10,519 bases of DNA from positions 1-10,519 of the forward strand of contig JAUVEG010000027.1 in NCBI GenBank assembly GCA_030594925.1. The letters run 5' to 3'. Position numbers and translations under genes: made by a program. Under the pieces are notes generated by a model. The model had not been told where the DNA came from and did not search any database. It was given only the letters and a program-made list of their open reading frames with translations. Shown piece after piece: positions 1-7,067 of this stretch. The stretch is from Gammaproteobacteria bacterium. Its GTDB lineage: Bacteria; Pseudomonadota; Gammaproteobacteria; Chromatiales; Chromatiaceae. Every line of letters starts with the position of its first letter. Within the stretch, counting starts at the first letter, position 1.

Positions 1-2
1 GC

Positions 3-425
3 GCCGAGCATCTGCTGGGGCATGGCGACATGCTCTATCTGCCGCCTGGAAGCAGTATTCCCCAGCGGCTGCATGGAGCCTTCGTGGATGATCACGAGGT
101 GCATAATGTGGTCGAGTTCCTGAAACAAAATGGTACTGCAAACTATGTCGGTGAGATTCTTCAGGAGCCTTCCGAGGCCATTCCGGGGCTGTCGCCAGAG
201 GCCTCGGGGGTTGATCTGGAAGATAGTGATCCGCTGTTTGACGAAGCCGTGCAGATCGTTACCGATACACGCCGCGCCTCCATCTCGGGAGTGCAGCGCC
301 GTCTCAAAATCGGTTATAACCGGGCAGCGCGTATGGTCGAGGAGATGGAGCGCATCGGCATCGTCTCTCCGCCTGAAACCAATGGTTCCAGAACCGTGCT
401 GGCTCCACCGCCTGTCGAGGTTTGA
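3..425 (+). CDS. ftsK: DNA translocase FtsK, C-terminal part (5' end outside window)
   Basis: FtsK is the septal DNA pump that moves the chromosome terminus toward the division site and activates XerCD recombination at dif. The 140 visible residues are the end of the motor domain and the whole gamma domain. GDMLY followed by [18 protein letters not shown] (about visible residues 8-36) is the conserved end of the RecA-like motor. After a short acidic linker, DPLFDEAV through SISGVQRR and [13 protein letters not shown] to LAPPP (about residues 76-137) is the winged-helix gamma domain that reads KOPS sequences and contacts XerD. I aligned this by memory to the E. coli C-terminus and it matches closely to the last residues. 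The gene enters from the left edge, so no start is visible. The next gene, lolA, follows at once, as in E. coli. Confidence 0.96.
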   Translation, partial: AEHLLGHGDMLYLPPGSSIPQRLHGAFVDDHEVHNVVEFLKQNGTANYVGEILQEPSEAIPGLSPEASGVDLEDSDPLFDEAVQIVTDTRRASISGVQRRLKIGYNRAARMVEEMERIGIVSPPETNGSRTVLAPPPVEV

Positions 426-429
426 TTGC

Positions 430-1155
430 ATGCCTATTTCACAAGCGAGACCAACTCTCAGACTGACGAGGCATGAAAGAGATTATTTTTCTCTCGCCAA
501 GACGCAAAGACCGCAAAGGTTTTTCTTGGCGAGCTTCGCGTCTTGGCGAGAGCTATTACTCATTTTATTGATATCACTGCTGTCCCTGTTTTCAGCACCG
601 CTGCATGCGACAGCGCTGGACAGCTTTCTCTCCGGATTGAAGACTATGCAGGCGGACTTTGTGCAGAGTGTCGAGTCGCAGGGAGGCAGTCAATATGCAA
701 CACAAAATGGCATTTTTTATCTCAAGCGTCCGGGTAAATTTCGCTGGGATTATGCCGGCAAGGATGCGCAATTGATTGTTGCTGACGGCAGGACGGTGTG
801 GTTGCTGGATCGCGATCTCGAACAGGTTTCGCACCAGCCGCAAAAAATGGCGCTGCGCGGCACGCCTGCCCAGCTGTTGTCACAGGGAGAGAAGGTTGAC
901 AAACATTTCACCATTCTGCGTCAATATAAACGTGATGGAATGGAGTGGATGGCGCTTGCTCCCGTTGACAAAGATAGCCAGGTTGAGGAGGTGCATGTTG
1001 CTTTTCGTGACAACAAGCTTTTGAAACTGGAGATGACAGACAAGCTCGGCCAGCATACCAGGTTTAGCTTCAGCAACGTGAAGCGTAATCCTGTTCTCAG
1101 CAAAAGCCTGTTTAAATTCAAGGCGCCCCCCGGTTTCGATGTCTGGGAACACTGA
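430..1155 (+). CDS. lolA: Outer-membrane lipoprotein carrier protein LolA (start uncertain)
   Basis: LolA is the periplasmic chaperone that takes lipoproteins from the LolCDE transporter to LolB at the outer membrane. The mature part (from about TALDSFL, near nt 610) shows the family pattern: MQADFVQ, GIFYLKRPGKFRWDY, LIVADGRTVWLLDRDLEQV, a PAQLLS stretch and the C-terminal FKAPPGFDV. Mature length of about 181 residues is normal. The start is unclear. ATG 430 (GAGG at 417-420) gives 241 residues with about 45 charged residues before the hydrophobic core LLLILLISLLSLF. TTG 526 (AAGG at 516-519) gives 209 residues with a normal signal peptide cleaved after LHA. TTG 526 lies inside a 62-bp palindrome that seems to interrupt the original start region. 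The gene sits between ftsK and rarA, as in E. coli, and its last 17 nt overlap rarA. Function is secure; only the N-terminus is open. Confidence 0.9.
   Translation: MPISQARPTLRLTRHERDYFSLAKTQRPQRFFLASFASWRELLLILLISLLSLFSAPLHATALDSFLSGLKTMQADFVQSVESQGGSQYATQNGIFYLKRPGKFRWDYAGKDAQLIVADGRTVWLLDRDLEQVSHQPQKMALRGTPAQLLSQGEKVDKHFTILRQYKRDGMEWMALAPVDKDSQVEEVHVAFRDNKLLKLEMTDKLGQHTRFSFSNVKRNPVLSKSLFKFKAPPGFDVWEH
491..552. repeat. 62-bp palindromic repeat inside the lolA signal-peptide region
   Basis: CTCTCGCCAAGACGC (491-505) is perfectly complementary to GCGTCTTGGCGAGAG (538-552). Pairing continues with gaps to a GCAAAG/CTTCGC step. A second CTTGGCGAG at 525-533 repeats the right arm. The type (CCAAGACGCAAAG...) resembles dispersed palindromic repeats I recall from intergenic regions of many bacteria, but copy number here cannot be tested. 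It contributes codons to any lolA start upstream of 553. In mRNA it would fold into a strong hairpin with TTG 526 in the loop. Confidence 0.8.
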
Positions 1156-2464
1156 TCTCTTCGATCAGCAGGAGGGGCGATTCAGGCCGCTCGCAGATCG
1201 TATGCGGCCGCGTAATCTGCAGGAGTTTTACGGACAGCTGAACATCGTCGGCGAAACCTCGCCACTGCGTCAGGCCATCGAGAATGACCGGCTCCATTCG
1301 ATGATCTTCTGGGGGCCTCCCGGGACTGGAAAAACCACACTGGCCTCGATGCTGGCGAATCACTCCGGAGCAGCTTTCATCAAGCTCTCCGCGGTGCTTT
1401 CCGGGGTCAAGGAGATTCGCGCCGCTGTCGAACAGGCGCGTGTACTGCGCCAACAGGGGCGCATGACGGTGCTATTTATCGATGAGGTGCATCGCTTTAA
1501 CAAGTCCCAGCAGGATGCTTTTCTTCCGCACGTTGAAGATGGCACCATTGTCTTTGTCGGCGCCACCACCGAAAACCCCTCCTTCGAACTCAATAATGCG
1601 CTGCTCTCCAGGGCCCGCGTCTATGTATTGAAAGCGCTCGGCGAGGATGCCTTGCTATCGATCATCCGCACTGCGCTGACGGACAGCAAGCGCGGGCTGG
1701 GTGAGCGTAGCCTGACAATCGCAGAGGATGATCTGCAACTGCTGGTTCAGGCAGCCGATGGCGATGCCCGGCGTGCGCTGAATCTGCTTGAAATTGCAGC
1801 GGATCTCAGTGAATCCGACCAGATCAGCCCGGCAACGATCAAAGAGATCGTTGCCGGCAGGGTGCGCCGCTTCGACAAGGGAGGTGAAAGTTTCTACGAC
1901 CAGATCTCCGCTTTGCATAAATCCGTGCGCGGATCATCACCCGATGCCGCGCTCTACTGGTTCTGCCGCATGCTCGACGGCGGCTGTGATCCCCTCTATA
2001 TTGCCCGCAGGGTGGTGCGCATGGCCTCTGAAGATATCGGCAACGCCGACCCGCGCGCGCTGCAGCTGGCGCTCGAAGCCTGGGATGTGCAGGAGCGCCT
2101 CGGCAGCCCGGAGGGAGAACTTGCCATTGCACAGGCGGTCATCTATCTGGCGGTTGCAGCAAAGAGCAACGCCGTCTATACAGCCTATAAAAGCGCCATG
2201 AAGGCGGCAAAAAACTCGGGGTCACTGGAGGTTCCGCTGCACCTGCGCAACGCCCCCACAAAGCTGATGAAAGAGCTCGATTACGGCAAAAAATACCGCT
2301 ATGCGCACGACGAGCCCAACGCCTATGCAGCTGGTGAAAGCTATCTGCCCGAAGAGCTTGCCGGGCAATCCTGGTATCACCCCGTCGATCGCGGGCTTGA
2401 GGCCAAGATCGCCGAACGCCTGGCCTGGCTGCGTGAGCTGGATGGCAGAAACGAAAAAACATAA
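1139..2464 (+). CDS. rarA: Replication-associated recombination protein A (RarA/MgsA), AAA+ ATPase
   Basis: RarA is a clamp-loader-like AAA+ ATPase that acts at stalled replication forks. The 441 residues align with E. coli RarA along the full length. Visible motifs: [18 protein letters not shown] at the N-terminus, Walker [10 protein letters not shown] (residues 59-67), Walker B VLFIDEVH (111-118, D115/E116), sensor 1 GATTENPSF (141-149), the arginine finger region LLSRAR (155-160) and sensor 2 GDARRALN (208-215). The C-terminal half carries the tetramerisation-type region with [29 protein letters not shown] and [15 protein letters not shown] 1139 is chosen because the residues after it match the family N-terminus. 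It lies inside the last codons of lolA (17-nt overlap) with no clear Shine-Dalgarno, so translational coupling to lolA is likely. In E. coli the next gene is serS; here it is a phosphofructokinase. Confidence 0.96.
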   Translation: MSGNTDLFDQQEGRFRPLADRMRPRNLQEFYGQLNIVGETSPLRQAIENDRLHSMIFWGPPGTGKTTLASMLANHSGAAFIKLSAVLSGVKEIRAAVEQARVLRQQGRMTVLFIDEVHRFNKSQQDAFLPHVEDGTIVFVGATTENPSFELNNALLSRARVYVLKALGEDALLSIIRTALTDSKRGLGERSLTIAEDDLQLLVQAADGDARRALNLLEIAADLSESDQISPATIKEIVAGRVRRFDKGGESFYDQISALHKSVRGSSPDAALYWFCRMLDGGCDPLYIARRVVRMASEDIGNADPRALQLALEAWDVQERLGSPEGELAIAQAVIYLAVAAKSNAVYTAYKSAMKAAKNSGSLEVPLHLRNAPTKLMKELDYGKKYRYAHDEPNAYAAGESYLPEELAGQSWYHPVDRGLEAKIAERLAWLRELDGRNEKT

Positions 2465-2470
2465 CTCCCC

Positions 2471-2498
2471 TGTCATTTCGACCGCAGGGAGAAATCTT
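2471..2498. repeat. Candidate fragment of a dispersed repeat upstream of the pfk gene
   Basis: The 28 bases between rarA and the next Shine-Dalgarno hold TGTCATTTCGACC, then GCAGGGAGAAATCTT. The segment contains an ATTTC/GAAAT inverted pair (2475-2479 and 2491-2495). It resembles a repeat phrase I recall from many bacterial genomes (TCATTTCGACCG...GGGAGAAATCTT). It looks like one half of such an element. The identification rests on memory, not a search. Confidence 0.4.
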
Positions 2499-2511
2499 GA
2501 AGGAGAAAATC

Positions 2512-3633
2512 ATGACCAAACATATCGGTATCCTCACGGCGGGCGGGGACAGCCCGGGTCTGAACGCTGCCATACGCGGCGTGGGCAAGGCGGCGCAAAG
2601 CTATTACGACATGCAGATTATCGGCTTTCGTGATGGTTTTCGAGGCCTCGTAGAGAATCGCACCATGGCGCTGGACGGGGGTGTCTTGTCGGATATTCTC
2701 ACCAGAGGCGGCACCATCCTGGGAACCGGACGCGACAAGCCAGATCGCATGATGGTAGGCGGCAAAACCATGGACATGACCGACGTTATTGTCGAGAACT
2801 ACCATGCGCGGCATCTGGATGCGCTGGTGTGTCTGGGTGGTGGCGGTACGCAAAAAAATGCGTTGCTGCTCAAGCAGAAGGGGCTGAATGTGATTACCCT
2901 GCCCAAGACCATCGATAATGACGTCTGGGGTACGGATGTCACCTTTGGCTATGATACTGCACTGGGCATCGCCACAGATGCGATCGACCGCCTGCACAGC
3001 ACTGCGCATAGCCATCACCGCATTATCGTGGCCGAGATCATGGGGCACAGGTCGGGCTGGCTGGCGCTGGGCGCAGGCATTGCCGGCGGCGCCGATGTCA
3101 TCCTGATTCCGGAGATCGCCTACGATGTCGATCGTATCGCCGAGGCGATTCGCATGCGTGTGCGCAGCGGCAAGAATTTCAGCATCGTTGCGGTGTCGGA
3201 GGGAGCGATGCCGATTGGTGTTGCCGAAAAATTTCACCAGGCGGATGCAATCAAACGTGATCCGAAGAGCAAGAGAGAGAAAAAAGAGGCGAAAAAGGTG
3301 TTGGCGCAGATCGAACGTGAACATATCGACAATACGCTCTCTCTCTCCGGCAAGCTGGAGAAGTTGACCGGTCTGGAGTCGCGCATCACCATCCTTGGTC
3401 ACCTGCAGCGCGGCGGCACGCCATCAGCTGCAGATCGGATTCTGGCGACCCGTCTCGGCACTGCCTGCGCCGACCTGATCGACGCAGAAAACTATGGTGT
3501 GATGGTAGCTGCCAGGGGCGAGGAGGCTGTTGCGATTCCACTGGAAGAGGTGGCCGGCAAGAAAAAACTGGTGCCGCCGGAGCACGCCTGGATCGAGAGC
3601 GCCCGCCGCGTCGGTACAAGTTTTGGAGATTGA
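2512..3633 (+). CDS. 6-phosphofructokinase family protein, probably PPi-type or mixed
   Basis: Interconverts fructose 6-phosphate and fructose 1,6-bisphosphate; the phosphoryl donor is uncertain. ATG 2512 has AAGGAG at 2500-2505; TTG 2497 is in frame but has no such site. The 373 residues show the PfkA fold: GGDSPGLN (11-18), [10 protein letters not shown] (65-74), GGGGTQKNA (109-117), PKTIDND (131-137, catalytic D135 and D137), MGHRSGW (177-183) and [14 protein letters not shown] (296-309). The lysine in PKTIDND (E. coli position 124) is the residue found in pyrophosphate-dependent enzymes, where ATP enzymes have glycine. At E. coli 103-104, PPi enzymes usually read DD and ATP enzymes DG, but this protein reads GG. 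A lysine/arginine-rich insert lies at about 248-262. A reversible PPi enzyme would suit an autotroph using a PPi-linked Calvin cycle, but no hppA or Calvin gene is in view. Substrate assignment is tentative; family assignment is firm. Confidence 0.9.
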   Translation: MTKHIGILTAGGDSPGLNAAIRGVGKAAQSYYDMQIIGFRDGFRGLVENRTMALDGGVLSDILTRGGTILGTGRDKPDRMMVGGKTMDMTDVIVENYHARHLDALVCLGGGGTQKNALLLKQKGLNVITLPKTIDNDVWGTDVTFGYDTALGIATDAIDRLHSTAHSHHRIIVAEIMGHRSGWLALGAGIAGGADVILIPEIAYDVDRIAEAIRMRVRSGKNFSIVAVSEGAMPIGVAEKFHQADAIKRDPKSKREKKEAKKVLAQIEREHIDNTLSLSGKLEKLTGLESRITILGHLQRGGTPSAADRILATRLGTACADLIDAENYGVMVAARGEEAVAIPLEEVAGKKKLVPPEHAWIESARRVGTSFGD

Positions 3634-3648
3634 GGTAGGTTTTAAGTT

Positions 3649-3897
3649 TTAAGTTTTAGGTTTGTAACTATTCAGCATGTTGTCAAATGAGCTAATAAGT
3701 CGCTGTTGCAGGGTGTATCTAAAGGAAACGTCGGAGGCATGGATGCCGAAGCGAGCCTACATGGCCGGTTCATGTTCCTGACGGAACCGGCATTTCCCAC
3801 GTCCCTGTGGGTCAGATGTATTCACGGCATTTTCCGGTAGATACGCCCTGCAGCAGCGACGTTTCCGCGTGTGCTGAATAGTTACTTAAGTTTTAGG
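3649..3897. mobile_element. MITE-like inverted-repeat element between pfk and rpsO
   Basis: The core (3664-3885, 222 bp) has perfect 14-bp ends: GTAACTATTCAGCA at 3664-3677 and TGCTGAATAGTTAC at 3872-3885. A second pair matches at 18 of 20 (3701-3720 with 3839-3858). An inner hairpin GCCGGTTC/GAACCGGC lies at 3764-3771 and 3784-3791. Identical 12-bp direct repeats TTAAGTTTTAGG flank it (3649-3660 and 3886-3897), with three extra T on the left, so they may be a target duplication. However, the left flank is itself a run of TTTTAAG units. No coding sequence is visible inside. It fills most of the 410-bp gap before rpsO. Confidence 0.7.
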
Positions 3898-3937
3898 GTG
3901 AGGGAAAGGAGGGGGGGTAAAAAACTCTAATCTCCTG

Positions 3938-3966
3938 CTGAACAGCGGGCGGCTCTGTGTTATCAT
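3938..3966 (+). promoter_or_regulatory. Candidate extended -10 promoter for rpsO
   Basis: TGtTATCAT at 3958-3966 fits an extended -10 (TGnTATAAT) with one mismatch in the hexamer. CTGAAC at 3938-3943, 17 bp upstream, is only a weak -35 (3 of 6). The site lies after the inverted-repeat element and about 78 nt before the rpsO start. It is a visual call only. Confidence 0.3.
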
Positions 3967-3994
3967 TCCTCGTCTTTATCCGTGGTCATCCTGG

Positions 3995-4055
3995 ACTCAT
4001 TGCCGGGGGCCATTTTTTTAATATATTTCAATGGAGAAATATCATGGCAATGAGT
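3995..4055 (+). promoter_or_regulatory. Structured rpsO leader: start codon region can pair with upstream leader
   Basis: ACTCATTGCC (3995-4004) is perfectly complementary to GGCAATGAGT (4046-4055), which spans the G of the rpsO ATG and the next three codons. Inside it, ATATTTC (4023-4029) pairs with GAAATAT (4036-4042), putting the GGA of the Shine-Dalgarno GGAG (4033-4036) in the loop. A competing pairing GCCAT (4009-4013) with ATGGC (4044-4048) is also possible. S15 is known to repress its own mRNA in several bacteria through different RNA structures. This arrangement is a candidate for such control, by inference. Confidence 0.5.
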
Positions 4056-4313
4056 GCAACAGATACACAGGCTGTTATTGATCAATACAAGCGTTCCGAG
4101 GGTGACACCGGTTCCCCGGAGGTTCAGGTGGCGCTGCTCACTTCACGCATCACCTACCTGACGGAACACTTCAAAACCCACAAAAAAGACCACCACTCAC
4201 GACGTGGCCTGGTCCACATGGTTAACTCCCGCCGCAAGTTGCTCGACTACCTGAAGAAAAAGGATCTGCAGCGTTACAGCGACCTTATTTCAAGTCTTGG
4301 CCTGCGCCGCTAA
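4044..4313 (+). CDS. rpsO: Small ribosomal subunit protein S15 (uS15)
   Basis: S15 binds 16S rRNA early in 30S assembly and helps form an intersubunit bridge. The 89 residues equal the E. coli length. Conserved blocks are visible: [14 protein letters not shown] (residues 20-33), [12 protein letters not shown] (44-55), [12 protein letters not shown] (63-74) and the C-terminal LGLRR. ATG 4044 is chosen over upstream codons because it gives the family N-terminus and has GGAG at 4033-4036, seven bases away. The open frame extends upstream to 3957, but that part is leader. pnp follows, the usual partner in Gammaproteobacteria, but the spacer holds a 160-bp palindromic repeat. The leader shows pairing that could hide the start codon, described separately. 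Confidence 0.98.
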   Translation: MAMSATDTQAVIDQYKRSEGDTGSPEVQVALLTSRITYLTEHFKTHKKDHHSRRGLVHMVNSRRKLLDYLKKKDLQRYSDLISSLGLRR

Positions 4314-4316
4314 CTA

Positions 4317-4476
4317 AGGAGCTGACCAATAATAACTTCCCGATTCTGCTTGCCCTGTTGTCCCTCTTCTGCGTTGCAGCAAGAGTTACATAACACTGCT
4401 ATGCGCCCCTTGCTGCGCCTTGAATACGAACAACATTGCTGCGCATTATCCGGGAAGTTATTAATGGACAACTCCT
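4317..4476. repeat. Palindromic repeat copy A, between rpsO and pnp
   Basis: The ends are inverted repeats: 4317-4342 matches the reverse complement of 4451-4476 at 23 of 26 positions (AGGAG.TG.CCA.TAATAACTTCCCG). An inner pair GCAGCAA (4376-4382)/TTGCTGC (4410-4416) adds a second stem. A clearly related copy lies at 6663-6821 in the same orientation. It begins 4 bases after the rpsO stop and ends 37 bases before the pnp GTG. It supplies the leader codons that falsely extend the pnp frame upstream. Confidence 0.85.
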
Positions 4477-4513
4477 ACATAACTACTCAATAACACCAGT
4501 CGAGGATTCACTT

Positions 4514-6610
4514 GTGACACCCACACCGATTCGTAAAACATTTCAATTTGGCGAGAATGCCGTAACGCTGGAAACGGCTGAAATAGCCCGTCAGGCAGAT
4601 GCAGCCGTGATGGTCAACATGGATGAAACCATCGTTCTGGCAACAGTTGTCGGCAGTAAAGATGCAGATTCAGGACGTGACTTTTTCCCCATGACTGTCG
4701 ATTATCAGGAAAAAACCTATGCTGCGGGTAAGATCCCCGGTGGTTTTTTTCGTCGTGAAGGACGTCCCAGCGAGAAGGAGATCCTCACCTGCCGCCTGAT
4801 TGACCGGCCGATTCGTCCGCTGTTTCCAAAGGGTTATACCAATGAGGTGCAGATCATCCTCACGGTGGTCTCCCTGAATCCTGATATCGATCCTGAAATA
4901 CCGGCGCTGATCGGCGCTTCTGCTGCACTGGCGATCTCCGGATTGCCGTTCAATGGTCCCGTTGGCGCGGCGCGTGTCGGCTACAAGGATGGCGAGTATC
5001 TGCTCAATCCTCCCGCCGGACTTGGTGAAACTTCTGACCTGGATCTGATCGTTGCAGGTACGGAACATGCTGTACTGATGGTTGAGTCTGAAGCAAATTC
5101 CCTGCCCGAGGATGTCATGCTGGGTGCGGTTCTGTATGGACATGAGCAGAGCCAGGTTGTAATCGATAGCATCAAGGAGCTGGCTGCAGAGGTCAACAAG
5201 CCGGTTATGCAATGGTCTGCGCCTGAAGTCGATGAGGAGCTGGTGGCTGTTGTCGAGGCTGCTGCGACGCACGGTGTCGTTGAAGGCTATCAGATTGCCG
5301 ACAAAATGGATCGTTATGCACGGCTTGATGAGGTCAAGGCGGAGGTCGTCGAGCAACTCTGTGGTGGTGATGATCCAAAATGGGACAGCTCCCAGGTTGG
5401 TGATGTGCTCGGTAAACTGAAGAAAAAGATTGTGCGCAGCCGTATTCTGGCGGGAGAGTCCCGTATCGATGGCCGTGACACCAAGACTGTGCGTCCGATT
5501 ACAGTACGCACCGGTGTATTGCCGCGCACGCACGGTTCGGCGCTCTTCACCCGGGGTGAGACCCAGGCGCTGGTCGTTACGACGCTGGGTACAGAGCGTG
5601 ATTCACAGATCATCGATGCGCTGGAAGGCACCTATAAAGAGCACTTCATGCTGCACTACAACTTCCCTCCATATTGCGTTGGCGAAACTGGCCGTGTCGG
5701 CAGTCCCAAGCGTCGTGAAATTGGTCACGGGCGCCTTGCCAAGCGCGGCGTGCAGGCATCGATGCCCAACATGGACGAATTTCCCTATTCGATTCGTGTG
5801 GTTTCAGAGATTACAGAGTCAAACGGCTCCTCTTCGATGGCGTCCGTGTGCGGCACCAGCCTCTCATTGATGCATGCCGGTGTGCCGTTGAAATCCCCAG
5901 TCTCCGGTGTCGCCATGGGCCTCATCAAGGAGGGCGATGATTTTGCCGTACTCACCGATATCCTCGGTGATGAGGATCATCTCGGTGATATGGATTTCAA
6001 GGTTGCAGGCCCCGCTGAAGGCGTCAACGCCCTGCAGATGGATATCAAGATCGAGGGCATCACCAAAGAGATCATGGAGATTGCGCTGGATCAGGCGAAA
6101 CATGCCCGTCTGCACATTCTCGATGAGATGAACAAGGTGATCTCGGCGCCTAACGAACATATGTCCGAGCATGCGCCGCGTATCACCACTGTCAGGATCA
6201 ATCCTGACAAGATTCGAGATGTCATCGGCAAGGGTGGCGCCACCATTCGCTCCATCACGGAAGAGACCGGCGCCGCCATCGATATCAATGACGATGGCAT
6301 CATCAAGGTGGCCTCTGCCGACAAGGCTGCTGCAGAAGCGGCAATCAAACGCATCGAGCAGATTACCGCAGACGTGGAAGTCGGCATGGTCTACGAAGGC
6401 AAGGTTGCGCGCATCATGGATTTCGGCGCATTTGTCACCATTCTTCCCGGTAAGGACGGCCTTGTGCATATCTCCCAGATCTGCAACGAGCGTGTCGAGA
6501 AAGTGACCGACAAGCTGAGTGAAGGCGATATCGTCAAGGTCAAGGTGCTGGAACTGGACAAGCAGGGACGTGTCCGACTGAGTATGAAGGCCGTCGAAGA
6601 GGGCGAGTGA
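4514..6610 (+). CDS. pnp: Polyribonucleotide nucleotidyltransferase (PNPase)
   Basis: PNPase degrades RNA 3' to 5' using phosphate and works with RNase E in the degradosome. GTG 4514 (GAGG at 4502-4505) gives 698 residues starting [20 protein letters not shown], the family N-terminus; the frame continues upstream only through repeat A. Domains in order: first RNase PH domain with [22 protein letters not shown], an alpha-helical linker, second RNase PH domain with the phosphate-binding [11 protein letters not shown] (437-447) and catalytic D486 and D492 in [17 protein letters not shown] domain with VIGKGG (570-575) and S1 domain from about 623 ([19 protein letters not shown]) to the end. All catalytic residues seen are intact. 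A rho-independent terminator follows, then repeat copy B. In E. coli, pnp is autoregulated after RNase III cuts a stem upstream of it; here repeat A occupies that place. Confidence 0.98.
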   Translation: MTPTPIRKTFQFGENAVTLETAEIARQADAAVMVNMDETIVLATVVGSKDADSGRDFFPMTVDYQEKTYAAGKIPGGFFRREGRPSEKEILTCRLIDRPIRPLFPKGYTNEVQIILTVVSLNPDIDPEIPALIGASAALAISGLPFNGPVGAARVGYKDGEYLLNPPAGLGETSDLDLIVAGTEHAVLMVESEANSLPEDVMLGAVLYGHEQSQVVIDSIKELAAEVNKPVMQWSAPEVDEELVAVVEAAATHGVVEGYQIADKMDRYARLDEVKAEVVEQLCGGDDPKWDSSQVGDVLGKLKKKIVRSRILAGESRIDGRDTKTVRPITVRTGVLPRTHGSALFTRGETQALVVTTLGTERDSQIIDALEGTYKEHFMLHYNFPPYCVGETGRVGSPKRREIGHGRLAKRGVQASMPNMDEFPYSIRVVSEITESNGSSSMASVCGTSLSLMHAGVPLKSPVSGVAMGLIKEGDDFAVLTDILGDEDHLGDMDFKVAGPAEGVNALQMDIKIEGITKEIMEIALDQAKHARLHILDEMNKVISAPNEHMSEHAPRITTVRINPDKIRDVIGKGGATIRSITEETGAAIDINDDGIIKVASADKAAAEAAIKRIEQITADVEVGMVYEGKVARIMDFGAFVTILPGKDGLVHISQICNERVEKVTDKLSEGDIVKVKVLELDKQGRVRLSMKAVEEGE

Positions 6611-6638
6611 TTTCCTATCCAGACTGCCTGTAGTCATC

Positions 6639-6662
6639 AAGGGGGCCGCAAGGCCCCTTTTT
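6639..6662 (+). terminator. Rho-independent terminator of pnp
   Basis: GGGGCC (6642-6647), loop GCAA (6648-6651), GGCCCC (6652-6657) and a run of five T (6658-6662) form a textbook intrinsic terminator 28 bases after the pnp stop. Repeat B begins on the next base. Confidence 0.93.
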
Positions 6663-6821
6663 AGGAGGTGTCCAAAAATAACTTACCGATCCTGCTTGCC
6701 CTGTTGTTCGTCTTCAGCGTTGCAGCAAAAATTACATAACCCTGCTATGCACTTCTTGCTACGCCTTGAATACGAACGATATTGCTGTGCGATATCGGCA
6801 ACTTATTTCTGGACAACTCCT
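6663..6821. repeat. Palindromic repeat copy B, after the pnp terminator
   Basis: This is a second copy of the element at 4317-4476, in direct orientation, with long shared stretches such as CTGCTTGCCCTGTTG, GCGTTGCAGCAA and GCCTTGAATACGAAC. Its ends pair: 6663-6690 matches the reverse complement of 6794-6821 at 24 of 28 positions. Length is 159 bp against 160 for copy A. No coding sequence is supported; the open frame across it on the minus strand is only repeat DNA. Confidence 0.85.
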
Positions 6822-6847
6822 TAGTGGCAGGTTCGACTTCCCATCGG

Positions 6848-7029
6848 ATGTGGTGAGAGATGAAGCTTCCGCGTCTGCCGTACATGGACGTACAAATGCC
6901 GTGAGCGCAGGATGCGCAGGAACGGCCTGCTCACGCCCCTGATCTACGTCCATGTAGGCCAAGCGCATCAATCTGCAGTCAATCTCCACTGCATCTGGTA
7001 TGCATGCCTGGCGCGTCGAGTCACCACAT
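6848..7029. repeat. Second palindromic element upstream of gshA
   Basis: TACATGGACGTA (6881-6892) pairs perfectly with TACGTCCATGTA (6945-6956). Inside it, CGTGAGC (6900-6906) pairs with GCTCACG (6929-6935), so 6881-6956 can form a nested stem. A wider 9-bp pair, ATGTGGTGA (6848-6856) and TCACCACAT (7021-7029), may mark the outer limits. It differs from repeat A/B but shares the 10-base core GCCTACATGG (as its reverse complement, 6950-6959) with the element before rpsO (3755-3764). Together with repeat B it fills the gap between pnp and gshA; no gene is seen there. Confidence 0.6.
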
Positions 7030-7067
7030 GAAATTATGCGGATTATTCAAACAGATGAGATTTTCCT

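Noticed and set aside
2473..3402. 309-codon open frame on the minus strand inside pfk
   Set aside because: Lies wholly opposite a gene with clear family motifs; its translation shows no recognisable domain and no ribosome binding site.
3701..3858. Possible CRISPR or tRNA-like structure in the pfk-rpsO gap
   Set aside because: Only inverted arms, no regularly spaced direct repeats and no cloverleaf; it is better explained as a palindromic element.
4436..4513. 26-codon upstream extension of pnp from TTG 4436
   Set aside because: These codons lie mostly in repeat A; GTG 4514 has GAGG at proper distance and gives the family N-terminus.
4670..5533. 287-codon open frame on the minus strand inside pnp
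   Set aside because: Antisense shadow of a highly conserved gene; composition follows the codon pattern of pnp.
5864..6640. 258-codon open frame on the minus strand over the 3' end of pnp
   Set aside because: Antisense shadow; it would also start upstream of the pnp stop in the terminator side with no signal.
6759..6989. 76-codon minus-strand open frame between pnp and gshA
   Set aside because: Runs through two palindromic repeats; no ribosome binding site or recognisable protein pattern.
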